DNA of 8,932 bases from positions 1-8,932 of the forward strand of contig JBNJEM010000311.1 of assembly GCA_051745935.1 (NCBI GenBank), written 5' to 3'. Position 1 is the stretch's first letter. Each line of letters starts with the position of its first letter. Shown here piece by piece: positions 1 through 7,415 of the stretch. Both the position numbers and the translations under genes were made by a program. The stretch is from JBNJEM01 sp051745935 (GTDB lineage: Bacteria; Planctomycetota; Planctomycetia; Pirellulales; Pirellulaceae). Below the pieces are notes generated by a model. That model made no database searches and was not told where the DNA came from. It saw only the letters and a list, made by a program, of their open reading frames with translations.

Positions 1-42
1 GTGAGATCTTCAAACAACCGCAAAAAGACATTTATGCGCTGT

Positions 43-79
43 AAAAGACGGGCCTGGAGACCCGTCCTACGCCGTCTTT
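43..79 (-). terminator. Probable intrinsic terminator after the nucleotidyltransferase gene
   Basis: On the minus strand a perfect 6-bp stem (GACGGG / CCCGTC, plus-strand 61-66 and 47-52) with an 8-base loop is followed at once by TTTT (46-43). This is the layout of a rho-independent terminator, about 60 bases past the stop codon at 128-130. A second pairing is possible: AAAGACGG (79-72) with CCGTCTTT (51-44), 8 bp around a 20-base loop that contains the first half of the inner stem. The two stems share the same 3' half, so they compete. The U-tract is short. The GACGGG..CCCGTC core could also be a dispersed palindromic repeat that happens to terminate transcription. Confidence 0.55.
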
Positions 80-127
80 ATGCAACAATAGGGTATATTT
101 CAGGCGAACGCGCCGATAGGCTCCGCC

Positions 128-724
128 TCAGATGGGGAACGGTTCGTCTTTGAGGGCGATATCCAAAAACTGTACCAATTCCTCTCCGCCGTGTTCCCAT
201 ATCAGATCGCCCAGGTACCGCAACGGCTCGCGGTTGACACTAGCGTGGTTGGTTCGAGCGATGCGGCGAAAGTCCGCCGCATCGTATTCCTTTTTCTCCC
301 GGTCGTGGAAATCGGAAATCATGGCGGCATATTTCAATGCCAAGGCGGCTTCCACCGTTGGAATCACATGTTGCGTCTCCGGATCGATGCGAACGTGTCC
401 TTTCTCATTCAAAACCGCCTGGCTTAATCGGCTCCAAGGCAACATCAAATCGATCACTGGTTTGGGCTGCCCCTCGGCAAAGCAATCGTTTGGATCCTTG
501 AAACGCACGACAGGTTCAAGTTCCTCTACAAGCAAACTCGGCCAAGCTTGGCGAATGGCGCCAATCGCCCGCGCGCGGTCCCGGTGAGAAATCAGTACAT
601 CGACGTCCTGAGTCGCTCGCGGTTGCCGCAGATAGCCGACATAACCGTGCAGGCCCACGAGAACCCATTTCCTTATCCCCGCCGCGGTCAGTGCGTCGAT
701 CACCTCCTGCGGTTTAATATCCAT
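128..724 (-). CDS. AbiEii/AbiGii-like (MNT-fold) nucleotidyltransferase family protein
   Basis: A 198-residue protein with the signature of the minimal nucleotidyltransferase fold. An LVGLHGY segment (residues 22-28) stands where the family has its LVGG/S loop. PRATQDVDVLI (35-45) follows, with paired metal-binding aspartates D40 and D42, and a third acidic residue, D92, lies in PVIDLM (89-94). A C-terminal helical part with LALKYAAM (128-135) and DREKKEYDAADFRRI (141-155) resembles the helix seen after the catalytic domain in AbiEii and related toxins. Such proteins transfer a nucleotide to a protein or RNA; the substrate here is unknown. The second glycine of the loop is leucine, so activity is not certain. 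The ATG at 724 is chosen because family similarity begins there; AAAGG at 729-733 is a weak, close ribosome site. The frame stays open upstream to a GTG at 961, which would give 277 residues, but that extension looks non-coding or degraded. No partner antitoxin is clear. Confidence 0.75.
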   Translation of the reverse strand: MDIKPQEVIDALTAAGIRKWVLVGLHGYVGYLRQPRATQDVDVLISHRDRARAIGAIRQAWPSLLVEELEPVVRFKDPNDCFAEGQPKPVIDLMLPWSRLSQAVLNEKGHVRIDPETQHVIPTVEAALALKYAAMISDFHDREKKEYDAADFRRIARTNHASVNREPLRYLGDLIWEHGGEELVQFLDIALKDEPFPI

Positions 725-1103
725 GGCGCCTTTGCAATGTGTTCGGCGATAGTCACTCGTAATGGCAACACTGATCCGCGTTCCACGGCCGTGCCCCGCT
801 GCGGCTGTCGGGCCGCCGTCATCAACGCCCTTCCAGCTCTGCCCTTCCATGCTCGCCACCGCCTCGCGGCGCCGTTGCAAGTGCTCCCTGGTATACAATC
901 GCGGGAACGACCGGGCGGACTCGGAACAGGGACGCATTCGCGTCTTGGGATCTTCTGACACGGCACACCGGACAACAAAAAGTTTGCAGAAGGATCAATA
1001 CTCCATCGATTATACCACACCGAGAGCCGTGCCGATTGCCGCCCTCTGGGGCAAGTGGCTCGGTGTTGTACACAAGTTCCACACGGGTACCAAGTTGATC
1101 CGG
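725..1103. other. 379-base intergenic region between sialidase and nucleotidyltransferase
   Basis: No convincing separate gene. It holds an extended -10 promoter at 1009-1017 reading leftward and a leader of about 280 bases before the nucleotidyltransferase ATG. Several frames are open here on both strands, which reflects GC-rich composition. The minus frame that continues into the nucleotidyltransferase contains a short charged helix-like segment (REHLQRRREAVASMEG, encoded at about 847-894) that could be a decayed antitoxin. I see no clear terminator hairpin with a U-tract directly after the sialidase stop at 1104-1106. Confidence 0.5.
1009..1017 (-). promoter_or_regulatory. Extended -10 promoter candidate for the nucleotidyltransferase
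   Basis: The minus strand reads TGGTATAAT, a consensus -10 hexamer (plus-strand 1009-1014) preceded by the TGn extension (1015-1017). The hexamers at 16-18 bases spacing do not resemble TTGACA, which fits an extended -10 promoter that does not rely on a -35 box. Transcription would start near 1001 and run toward the nucleotidyltransferase at 724, leaving a long leader. A perfect TATAAT with TGn is uncommon by chance in GC-rich DNA, but no experiment or comparison supports it here. Confidence 0.45.
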
Positions 1104-2309
1104 CTAGTCTTCGACGTGGATCCGCGCGCAGCTGATGCGTTGATAGGGCCGGCCCACCTTCGTGCCGTTTTCGAACAGCACCAGCACTGTCCCGTCGGGC
1201 GCGACGGCCACGTCGGAATAGGCGGCGGCGCTTTCGTGGACCACGAACTCACCGGGCCATGTCTTACCCTCGTCCTCGCTGATGCGGAGTACGAGTCGCT
1301 GGCGGCGCCGGCTGAAGTTGTATTGGCGTGCCTCGCCGACCGGATCTGGGTGGGTAAAGAACCAGATCGGATGCCCATCGCCGCGCGGCCGAACCGCGAG
1401 CCCCGCATGACACTGAACATCCCGCAACTCATCGTCATCGCGCGGCTTCGAACCGTCGAAAACGGCTCGCCAGCCCGTGGTGGAGCGAATGTTGTAATAG
1501 ACCTCGCCGTTTTGCTTCTCCGCCATGACGAACTCGCGAATCACATTGATGTCCGCCGTGTCCATGTCCAGGATGCGGCGCCAGTGTTCGCCATGATCGT
1601 CGCTGGCGAACACGCAGCAGCGCCGCGGGAGGCGGCCATCGGGGGCTCGCTCGCTGTAGCCGCCCTGGATCAGCAACCGGCCGCTGGAGAGCTGAATGCC
1701 GTGGACGCCGTTTCCGGTGGCGGCGCTGTGAACATCCGGCGGGAAGTCCATTTTCATCCGTTTCGGCTTCGTCCACGTCCTGCCGCCATCGTCGCTGGTT
1801 TGCACATGGTCGATCCAACCCAGCTCGGTCATCTCGGCGTAGGTCTTGGAATTCGTGATGGTTTTCGCGTTCTTGGCCGCCGGCCAAAATCGGCAGAACT
1901 TGAAAATGCGACCTGTCGCTCGGTCGTGCACGACCGGTCCACTGTGGATGTCCGTGCCCGGCCGGGCGGCGATTTCACGAATCGGGCCCCACGTTTCACC
2001 CCCGTCGGTACTGCGACGAAGAACGGTCGTTGTCTCATGGCCAAAATCACCGCGACCTTTGCGATCCGCGCAAAAAGCCAATACGGTCCCGTTTTCCAAA
2101 GCCAAGATGCCCGGTATCCGATATTCGCCCTGCGAGGACGGCTTTTCGAACAGCGTCCGCGCCGAGAGCATCTCAACGCGAAAAGCCCCCGTAGCCTTTC
2201 CTCCAGCGTCGCTTCCACCGCCGCCCCGGTCCGGGGCCGCGCCGCCGGCAACAGAGGCCACAAACAGTACGGACGAGATAGCAATCAGCGAGGTTCTGTA
2301 GTGATTCAT
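1104..2309 (-). CDS. Secreted exo-alpha-sialidase-like protein (GH33-type six-bladed propeller)
   Basis: A 401-residue BNR-repeat protein. Residues 1-25 form a signal peptide (hydrophobic core 7-20, then AGGAA), so it is exported. YRIP (63-66) supplies the first triad arginine R64. Four Asp-boxes follow: STDGGETW (100-107), SDDGGRTW (172-179), SDDHGEHW (236-243) and SEDEGKTW (344-351). The catalytic set can be placed from known sialidases: acid/base D88 in GRGDFGHE, glutamate E259 in REFVMAE sixteen residues before the second arginine R275 (YYNIRS), a third arginine among R334-R336, and nucleophile Y364 in AAAYSDVAV with E380 in the following LFE. Together these support cleavage of terminal sialic acids, though planctomycete members may act on other nonulosonic or sulfated sugars. 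It lies 46 bases after the ThuA-domain gene and probably shares its transcript. The ATG at 2309 precedes the signal peptide directly; the ribosome site is weak. Confidence 0.9.
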   Translation of the reverse strand: MNHYRTSLIAISSVLFVASVAGGAAPDRGGGGSDAGGKATGAFRVEMLSARTLFEKPSSQGEYRIPGILALENGTVLAFCADRKGRGDFGHETTTVLRRSTDGGETWGPIREIAARPGTDIHSGPVVHDRATGRIFKFCRFWPAAKNAKTITNSKTYAEMTELGWIDHVQTSDDGGRTWTKPKRMKMDFPPDVHSAATGNGVHGIQLSSGRLLIQGGYSERAPDGRLPRRCCVFASDDHGEHWRRILDMDTADINVIREFVMAEKQNGEVYYNIRSTTGWRAVFDGSKPRDDDELRDVQCHAGLAVRPRGDGHPIWFFTHPDPVGEARQYNFSRRRQRLVLRISEDEGKTWPGEFVVHESAAAYSDVAVAPDGTVLVLFENGTKVGRPYQRISCARIHVED

Positions 2310-2355
2310 CGCTTCAATCAGGGGATAGCGGTCGCGCCGGCGGACACACGGGGCG

Positions 2356-3108
2356 TTACTCGGACACTTTGCCCGTCGCGGCCCATTCCACGCCCCGGGC
2401 GATCAAGACCCGGCAACTGTCATTCTTGATGGCAATATGATCATGCCCCAACGCATTATGCACGCTTCGGCCCTTGCCATACGGGCGGACAAAAACCAAC
2501 GGCTCGGTCTGGCCACTCCAGTCCGAATCAGCCTCCACGAGCACTTCAATCTCCTCATCGCCCTGCAGCTTGGCGTAGAGTTCATCGAAGATCTTGAAAT
2601 CCTCCAACCCTTCGGTGATGGGGTGTTCGGAATCAACCACGTCGCACTCAAACACACTCCTGGGACCGTGACCCGAGGTGCCCATCACCCAGTGTCGACC
2701 GCAGAGCTTACCAAACTCTTCCCATTCGCCGTACGAGGCACTGGCCAGATGCTGGACATAGAACCCTTTGCCCCCCTTCACGAAATCGAGCAAGTTTTCC
2801 TTGCCGGCATCGGAAAGCATGGGGAGACTGTTGTTGTACAACATGAACGCAATCACATCATATTTCTCGAGCGCTGACGCGGATTCCAGAATGGCGGGAT
2901 CCTCGCACACCCGCACCTCGAACTTTCCGGTCCAGACCAAAACGTCCCGGGTCGTTTCCGAGATCTCGCGCCAATGGTGAAACGGCGAGACATCATCACC
3001 GGTCACCATGAGCACCTGGATTTTGGCTGGTTCGGCGGCTTCGATGAAGGTGGGGATGCCGGCCAGAAACGACGAAACCAGTAATGAAATGAACAAACGG
3101 CGGTGCAT
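2356..3108 (-). CDS. Secreted ThuA-domain (trehalose-utilisation-like) protein
   Basis: A 250-residue protein of the ThuA family, a class I glutamine-amidotransferase-like fold common in bacteria that degrade glycans; its exact reaction is unsettled. Residues 1-25 are a signal peptide ending near IEA-AEP. Family landmarks are VTGDDVSPFHHW (35-46), GKGFYVQHLASASY (113-126), the segment HPITEGLEDFKIFDELY (162-178), EPLVFVRPYGKGRSVHNALG (202-221, with HDH after it), and RGVEWAATGKV near the C terminus. These run the length of the domain, so the protein is full length. The frame is open to 3171, but the ATG at 3108 is preferred: it has AGGAG at 3116-3120 with 7 bases of spacing and starts directly on the signal peptide. 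The sialidase begins 46 bases downstream, which suggests a two-gene exported unit acting on the same glycan. Confidence 0.88.
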   Translation of the reverse strand: MHRRLFISLLVSSFLAGIPTFIEAAEPAKIQVLMVTGDDVSPFHHWREISETTRDVLVWTGKFEVRVCEDPAILESASALEKYDVIAFMLYNNSLPMLSDAGKENLLDFVKGGKGFYVQHLASASYGEWEEFGKLCGRHWVMGTSGHGPRSVFECDVVDSEHPITEGLEDFKIFDELYAKLQGDEEIEVLVEADSDWSGQTEPLVFVRPYGKGRSVHNALGHDHIAIKNDSCRVLIARGVEWAATGKVSE

Positions 3109-3485
3109 TCTGCAACTCCTAGGAACATGGTTACGGCCGGTAACAAAACCCAGACCCCGTTTCCAAAACACGCTGGATGACGGCGGATCAGAACGGTTTT
3201 GTCATGGCTTTTCAAGGACGAAAAAGACAAACACTGGATGGCGGAACCAACGGGTGAAGCCGACACACCTCGCAACCATGCCGCTGCCGGCTGTATTCTT
3301 CCCGGCGGGAAAGCCGCTTCGCGCGGACCGGCCTTGAGTGGTCGGACGGGCGGCGGGGGATTCCTACCGCGACAGGCCCACGTGGACAGCCTATCGAATC
3401 CGCGGCCCCGCCGCAATAAGGCTAAACATTAGCGACGAACGTAACGATCCCTTGGACAAGCCAAGAACATTCCCGGCCACTGGCC
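3109..3485. other. 377-base intergenic region before the ThuA/sialidase pair
   Basis: No gene recognised. The end nearest ThuA carries its ribosome site (3116-3120) and a small inverted repeat, GTTAC-GGCCG-GTAAC, at 3130-3144, inside what would be the 5' leader. Other weak hairpins are TTCCC/GGGAA around 3299-3311 and CTTGG/CCAAG around 3451-3465, neither followed by a T-run on the minus strand. The promoter for ThuA/sialidase should lie here, but no pair of hexamers is convincing. Confidence 0.5.
3116..3120 (-). promoter_or_regulatory. Ribosome binding site that sets the ThuA start
   Basis: AGGAG on the minus strand, 7 bases before the ATG at 3108. It is the strongest Shine-Dalgarno site in the window together with the one before the AbgT gene, and it argues against the longer reading from 3171. 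Confidence 0.7.
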
Positions 3486-5069
3486 TCACGCCGGCGGAGC
3501 ATAGGTATAGGGCGCCTGCAATCCCAGGGGGATGCCAATCCACCAGTAGAGCAACAGGTACAGGGTCCAGAGGACGACGAAGACCACCGAGTAAGGTAAC
3601 ATCATGGCTCCGACTGTTCCGATGCCGGTGTTCTTCACGTATCGTTGGCAGAAAACCACGACCAGGGGGAAGTAGGGCATCATCGGGGTGATGATATTGG
3701 TGGTGGAGTCTCCCACGCGATAAGCGGCTTGTGTAAGTTCCGGGGACAGCCCGACCATCATCAGCATCGGCACGAAAATCGGCGCCAGCATCGCCCACTT
3801 GGCGGAGGCCGAGCCAACGAGCAGGTTAACGATTCCCGAAAGGACAATGATTCCCACGATCGTCACGGCCGGCGACGCACCAGACTCTCTCAATAACGCG
3901 GCCCCTTTCAGTGCGAGCAACGCGCCGATATTCGACTTCGTGAACACGGTGATGAACAGGGCCGCGAAGAAAACCAAAACCAGATAGTAGCCCATTGTCT
4001 CCATCGAACGGGTCATGCCTTTGACCACGTCGCGATGCGATTTGAACGTTCCCGACACGTAACCATGCACGACCCCCGGGACGACGAATACCAAGAAGAT
4101 CAACGGCACAATGGTTTCCATCATGGGCGCGGGCGGTTTGACCGACGTCAAGGATCCGTCCTCGGCACGGAGCGCGGAATCCCGCGGAACGGACCAGATG
4201 ACAACGGCCCCCACGAGGAGCAACATTGAAATCAAGCCACACCACATCCCGATAGTGTCGCGCCGCGACAGCGGTTCCATCTTCGGTAGATCCTCTACGT
4301 CCCCGTCCAATTCCTTGCCGCGCAAGCGGGGTTCCACGATCACGTCGGTCAGAAACCAACCCACCAGTACAATAAGCACGGAAGACGTGGCGGTGAAGAA
4401 GAAATTACAGAGCGGATTGACCGACCGTTCGGCATCCAATACGGCCACGCCCGTCTCGGTAAGGCCGGACAAGAGCGGATCGAGGCCGGAGGGGAGGAAA
4501 TTGGCGCTGAACCCCCCGGACACGCCGGCGAACGCCGCCGCGATGCCCGCCAGCGGATGGCGTCCCGCCGCATAGAACATGACTCCTCCGATCGGGATCA
4601 CCAACACGTACCCCGCGTCCGCCGCCGAGTGGCTGGCAATGGCAACCAACAACAACATGGGCGTGAGCAGCTTCCGGGGCGTCAGGTTGAGCATGTTTTT
4701 CAGGACCGCGTTGATGAACCCGGAATGTTCGGCCACCCCCACGCCCAGCAAAGCGACCAATACGATCCCCAACGGCGGAAACTCAACGAACATCGTGACC
4801 ATGTTGGTCAGAAAATCCGCCAATTTCTCCAACGTCAGCATGTCGACCACTTCCACGGGTTCGTTCGTGCGCGGGTCGATCTCCGTGAACCTGAATCGCG
4901 ACAGCCACTTCGACAGCCCCCAGGCCGCCGCGAGTCCTATCAGAAAGAGGACCGCGGGATCGGGCAGCTTGTTGCCAATCATTTCCAACAGATCAAGCGT
5001 CCGCACGACGAAGCCCTTCTTCGCGTTATCTGTTCCGGGGTCGGGCGTATCGGCGTTTTGTGAGTTCAT
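3486..5069 (-). CDS. AbgT-family transporter (p-aminobenzoyl-glutamate transporter family)
   Basis: A 527-residue polytopic inner-membrane protein, full length for the family. Landmarks are the segment around AGVSGGFSANFLPSGLDPLL (181-200), NLLVGSASAKWAMLAPIFVP (415-434) and YRVGDSTTNIITPMMPYFPL (450-469). These correspond to the re-entrant hairpins and discontinuous helices seen in the YdaH and MtrF structures. D197 and W425 sit at positions equivalent to residues shown to matter in those proteins. Hydrophobic segments occur at about 38-52, 97-113, 136-166, 229-245, 276-293, 318-336, 358-376, 401-420 and 490-512, with a cytoplasmic-type linker at 247-270. Family members import p-aminobenzoyl-glutamate or export sulfonamides; the window holds no AbgAB-type hydrolase to favour uptake. 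The ATG at 5069 has GAGGA at 5077-5081, 7 bases away. It begins 125 bases after the DUF21/CBS gene. Confidence 0.93.
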   Translation of the reverse strand: MNSQNADTPDPGTDNAKKGFVVRTLDLLEMIGNKLPDPAVLFLIGLAAAWGLSKWLSRFRFTEIDPRTNEPVEVVDMLTLEKLADFLTNMVTMFVEFPPLGIVLVALLGVGVAEHSGFINAVLKNMLNLTPRKLLTPMLLLVAIASHSAADAGYVLVIPIGGVMFYAAGRHPLAGIAAAFAGVSGGFSANFLPSGLDPLLSGLTETGVAVLDAERSVNPLCNFFFTATSSVLIVLVGWFLTDVIVEPRLRGKELDGDVEDLPKMEPLSRRDTIGMWCGLISMLLLVGAVVIWSVPRDSALRAEDGSLTSVKPPAPMMETIVPLIFLVFVVPGVVHGYVSGTFKSHRDVVKGMTRSMETMGYYLVLVFFAALFITVFTKSNIGALLALKGAALLRESGASPAVTIVGIIVLSGIVNLLVGSASAKWAMLAPIFVPMLMMVGLSPELTQAAYRVGDSTTNIITPMMPYFPLVVVFCQRYVKNTGIGTVGAMMLPYSVVFVVLWTLYLLLYWWIGIPLGLQAPYTYAPPA

Positions 5070-5076
5070 GCGACTT

Positions 5077-5081
5077 TCCTC
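5077..5081 (-). promoter_or_regulatory. Ribosome binding site of the AbgT-family gene
   Basis: GAGGA (inside GAGGAAA) on the minus strand, 7 bases before the ATG at 5069. It supports that start codon. Confidence 0.65.
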
Positions 5082-5130
5082 GAATGGGACTGATCATGGA
5101 CATCAGGAATTCGTGAAAAACAACCATCGC

Positions 5131-5152
5131 GTCGCGAAAGAGGTGGCGCGAC
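5131..5152 (-). terminator. Weak hairpin between the DUF21/CBS and AbgT-family genes
   Basis: GTCGCG (minus strand, 5152-5147) pairs perfectly with CGCGAC (5136-5131) across a 10-base loop. On the minus strand a T-rich run (GTTGTTTTT) follows, but only after about 7 bases. It could be a poor terminator or attenuator between the two genes, or chance pairing in GC-rich DNA. Confidence 0.25.
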
Positions 5153-5194
5153 TCGTCGGTTCGACTCCGCCCACCCGGCGTGCCGAACGACAGG

Positions 5195-6454
5195 TCACTC
5201 CTCTCCCCCCTCCGGCGCGCGAACGTCAATACCGGCTCGCTGCATGCGTTCCTCCCATTTCTGACGGGCCAGGCGGCGCATGTTGTCGATCTGGTCCGCT
5301 TCATCGACGATTTCCATGCCAATTAGCGTTTCCACGACATCCTCCAAAGTCACGATGCCGCGCATGCTACCGAAATCGTCCACCACCAACATAATGTGGG
5401 CACGATGATCCAATAGATCCTCGAGTACCTTGGACAGCTGCGTCTGCTCATGGACCGCCCGCAACTCCCGTGTCAGATCACTCAATTTGACGTTTCCATC
5501 CTGTCCGCTCAGCAGAATATCGGTTTTCAAAACGAACCCTGTTACTTCATCTTCCGTCCCGGCATAGATGGGAATCCGCGAAAAACTGATCTCGGGATAC
5601 GTCTTCAGTACCTCCTCCACGGTCAGATCTTGCTGCAGGGCGAAGACCACGGGACGCGGCGTCATGATGTCCTCCACGACCAGGCCAGGCAGGCGGAACA
5701 GATTCGTGAGGATACGAGACTCCTTGTCATCCAAGAGTCCGTCACGAGCCCCGATGTCCGCCATGGCGGCAAACTCATCGCGGCTGAACGTCCGAACCGG
5801 CTTGCCCCGCGCCAGCCATTGGGTAAGCAGCTCCGTCACCAGAATCAACGGATAGAGAATCCAGATGAGCCCTTGGACGAAAACAGCGGTTACAGGGGCC
5901 AACCCGCGCCAATAGATGGCTCCCAGCGTCTTCGGAACAATTTCGGACAAGAAGAGGATCATCAATGTCAGGACCGTCATGACGATCCCCACGTTCGTTC
6001 CGCCAAAATAGGCTGCTGCTTCGGCGCCGGCCCCCCCGGCGCCAGCCGTGTGGGCGATGGTATTGAGCGTCAGGATGGCCGCCAGTGGCCGATCAATGTC
6101 CTCCTTGAACCGGCTCAGCTTCTTGGCGGTCCTCGGTTTCGTGGTTTCCAACGTGCCCAAATAGGATGGCGAAATGCTCAGCAGAACCGCTTCCGCCACC
6201 GAACAGAGGAAAGAGAAACAGAGGGCCACGGCGGCGTAAACAAACATCATTATCAGATGCTCGGCCTGACCGGCATTCGCCGAATCGGTGGCTGTCGCCG
6301 CCGGCCCCGCCGCGCATGCCGACATCGGAGCCCCAAGCCCCGCCAGCAAAACCACCATGCCACCGCCGAGCAGCCGTGACGGATTCCGAAAACGGGCACG
6401 AGACGCCCCGCCCCCGCCGTTCGCATCGGAAAAGGCACGCCCCGTTCGTGTCAT
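5195..6454 (-). CDS. DUF21/CNNM transmembrane and CBS-pair protein (CorC/hemolysin-like)
   Basis: From the ATG at 6454 this is a 419-residue membrane protein; positions below use that start. Residues 23-50 look like a signal or first membrane segment (RNPSRLLGGG, then MVVLLAGLGAP and ACAAG). The DUF21 domain follows (about 67-215) with helices near 68-94, 153-170 and 186-210, and the motifs NTIAHTAGAGGAGAE (131-145) and SEIVPKTLGA (170-179). A CBS pair covers about 257-381: EDIMTPRPVVF and SRIPIYAGTEDEVTGFVLKTD in the first repeat, HIMLVVDDFGSMRGIVTLED in the second. CNNM/CorC proteins take part in magnesium or cobalt efflux, with the CBS pair binding adenine nucleotides. The protein ends soon after the second CBS repeat and lacks the C-terminal CorC/HlyC domain many relatives have. 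The start is uncertain: no Shine-Dalgarno site precedes 6454, the frame is open to 6631, and the ATG at 6358 would remove most of the signal-like n-region. Confidence 0.85.
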   Translation of the reverse strand: MTRTGRAFSDANGGGGASRARFRNPSRLLGGGMVVLLAGLGAPMSACAAGPAATATDSANAGQAEHLIMMFVYAAVALCFSFLCSVAEAVLLSISPSYLGTLETTKPRTAKKLSRFKEDIDRPLAAILTLNTIAHTAGAGGAGAEAAAYFGGTNVGIVMTVLTLMILFLSEIVPKTLGAIYWRGLAPVTAVFVQGLIWILYPLILVTELLTQWLARGKPVRTFSRDEFAAMADIGARDGLLDDKESRILTNLFRLPGLVVEDIMTPRPVVFALQQDLTVEEVLKTYPEISFSRIPIYAGTEDEVTGFVLKTDILLSGQDGNVKLSDLTRELRAVHEQTQLSKVLEDLLDHRAHIMLVVDDFGSMRGIVTLEDVVETLIGMEIVDEADQIDNMRRLARQKWEERMQRAGIDVRAPEGGEE

Positions 6455-6536
6455 GCGTGGCCGGGTCGAGCATATTGGCAGCCATCCCGCGCGACACAAC
6501 GTACTTGGCCAACTATCCTTCAGGCGGTCCGATTTG

Positions 6537-6589
6537 TCCGAATGGAAAGCTGCTCGACGCAAACCGTCCTCCCGTTGGTCGGATTCGCG
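6537..6589 (-). repeat. Diverged inverted repeat, left arm
   Basis: Read on the minus strand, this 53-base stretch aligns without gaps to the plus strand of 7224-7276, with 39 identities of 53 counted by eye. The shared core includes GGAGGACGG and CTTTCCA. The translated arms also resemble each other (RESDQREDGLRRAAF against RESEQEEDGPRRAPF). Neither arm lies in a supported gene. It is probably a copy of a dispersed family. Confidence 0.5.
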
Positions 6590-7223
6590 GCGGACAAAGT
6601 CGCCCGCGACCGGTATATCTGGGTACTGCATGTCAATGTGTGGGGCTTGGATTGAGACGAGAACCGGAATATGGCTTACCGTCGAATTACCGGCAAATCA
6701 AAAACCTGTTGTGGAATCCTATTGCCAGACACAGGCCGGGACTGGATGGCATGCTGCCCGATTCACAACACGTGAGCCGATTGGCGGCCATGTACGTCAG
6801 CCTTTTTCACCCTGAGCCTTTTCACGCTGACGCCGGTCGCCAGGGAATCGCGCCGCGTCCCGCCAGATTCACGGCTGTCAGGCTGGAGAGCCCGACGTAC
6901 GCCAATCAGACAAATCGTTACCACGACTCCAGTTCACCACCAGAACGTCCTCGCCCTGACATTGCCAGCCGAGGCCGTTCCACCATCACCGTACTCATAG
7001 GTTAATTCAACACGGGCACGAATGCCACACTACGTCCCGCGCATTGGATGGCCGCCGCCCCTCCCGCTCGGCACGCTCGCCAACAACATGCGCGCCGTCA
7101 GGCATTTCGAGCATCAGCGGCCGGCCCGGGGTGGGTTCCGTCTCGCCTTGCCCCACGGCTTCCCAACACGCATATACGCCCGCGAAATGCGATTGCGTGC
7201 CTCTCATGAGAGGAATCCTCCCC

Positions 7224-7276
7224 CGTGAGTCCGAACAAGAGGAGGACGGACCGCGCCGGGCGCCTTTCCAATTGGA
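7224..7276 (+). repeat. Diverged inverted repeat, right arm
   Basis: Partner of the minus-strand stretch 6537-6589, in opposite orientation, with 634 bases between the arms. Similarity fades beyond the 53-base core on both sides. The arms are too diverged to be fresh terminal repeats of one transposon; two independent insertions of one repeat family is the simpler reading. Confidence 0.5.
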
Positions 7277-7415
7277 GCATGGGTAGCACTTGAGCCGTCC
7301 GAAGTAGAATCCTAGCTTCGTGATCACAAACTCCTTATGACGTACCCCGTTTCACCACAAGGCCAGAGTCCGCTCGACCCCGCGCTGAAACCGGCTGGGA
7401 TCATGACAGCGGACG

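Noticed and set aside
762..2429. Plus-strand open frame of 555 codons
   Set aside because: It is antisense to the sialidase, which has a full catalytic set. The plus translation is rich in Arg, Ala and Pro with no family motif, a usual shadow in GC-rich genes.
3109..3171. N-terminal extension of the ThuA protein to 3171
   Set aside because: The signal peptide and an AGGAG site with good spacing place the start at 3108, so the extension is upstream leader.
3451..3465. CTTGG/CCAAG hairpin just past the AbgT-family stop codon
   Set aside because: The stem is only 5 bp and no T-run follows, so it is not supported as a terminator.
5158..5168. GGTTCGACTCC on the plus strand, like the T arm of a tRNA
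   Set aside because: The T stem has a mismatch, no matching acceptor strand lies about 60 bases upstream, and no anticodon arm is visible. A tRNA remnant or attachment site cannot be shown.
6631..6636. Perfect TTGACA on the minus strand upstream of the DUF21/CBS gene
   Set aside because: No -10 hexamer lies 16-18 bases away; the nearest TATA-like run (TATACC) is only 13 bases on.
6166..7005. Plus-strand open frame of 279 codons reaching into the gene-free region
   Set aside because: It starts antisense to the DUF21/CBS gene, and its translation is low-complexity and unlike any domain.
7007..7327. Minus-strand open frame of 106 codons in the intergenic region
   Set aside because: No ribosome site or domain, and it overlaps the right arm of the inverted repeat. 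It reads as translated repeat sequence.
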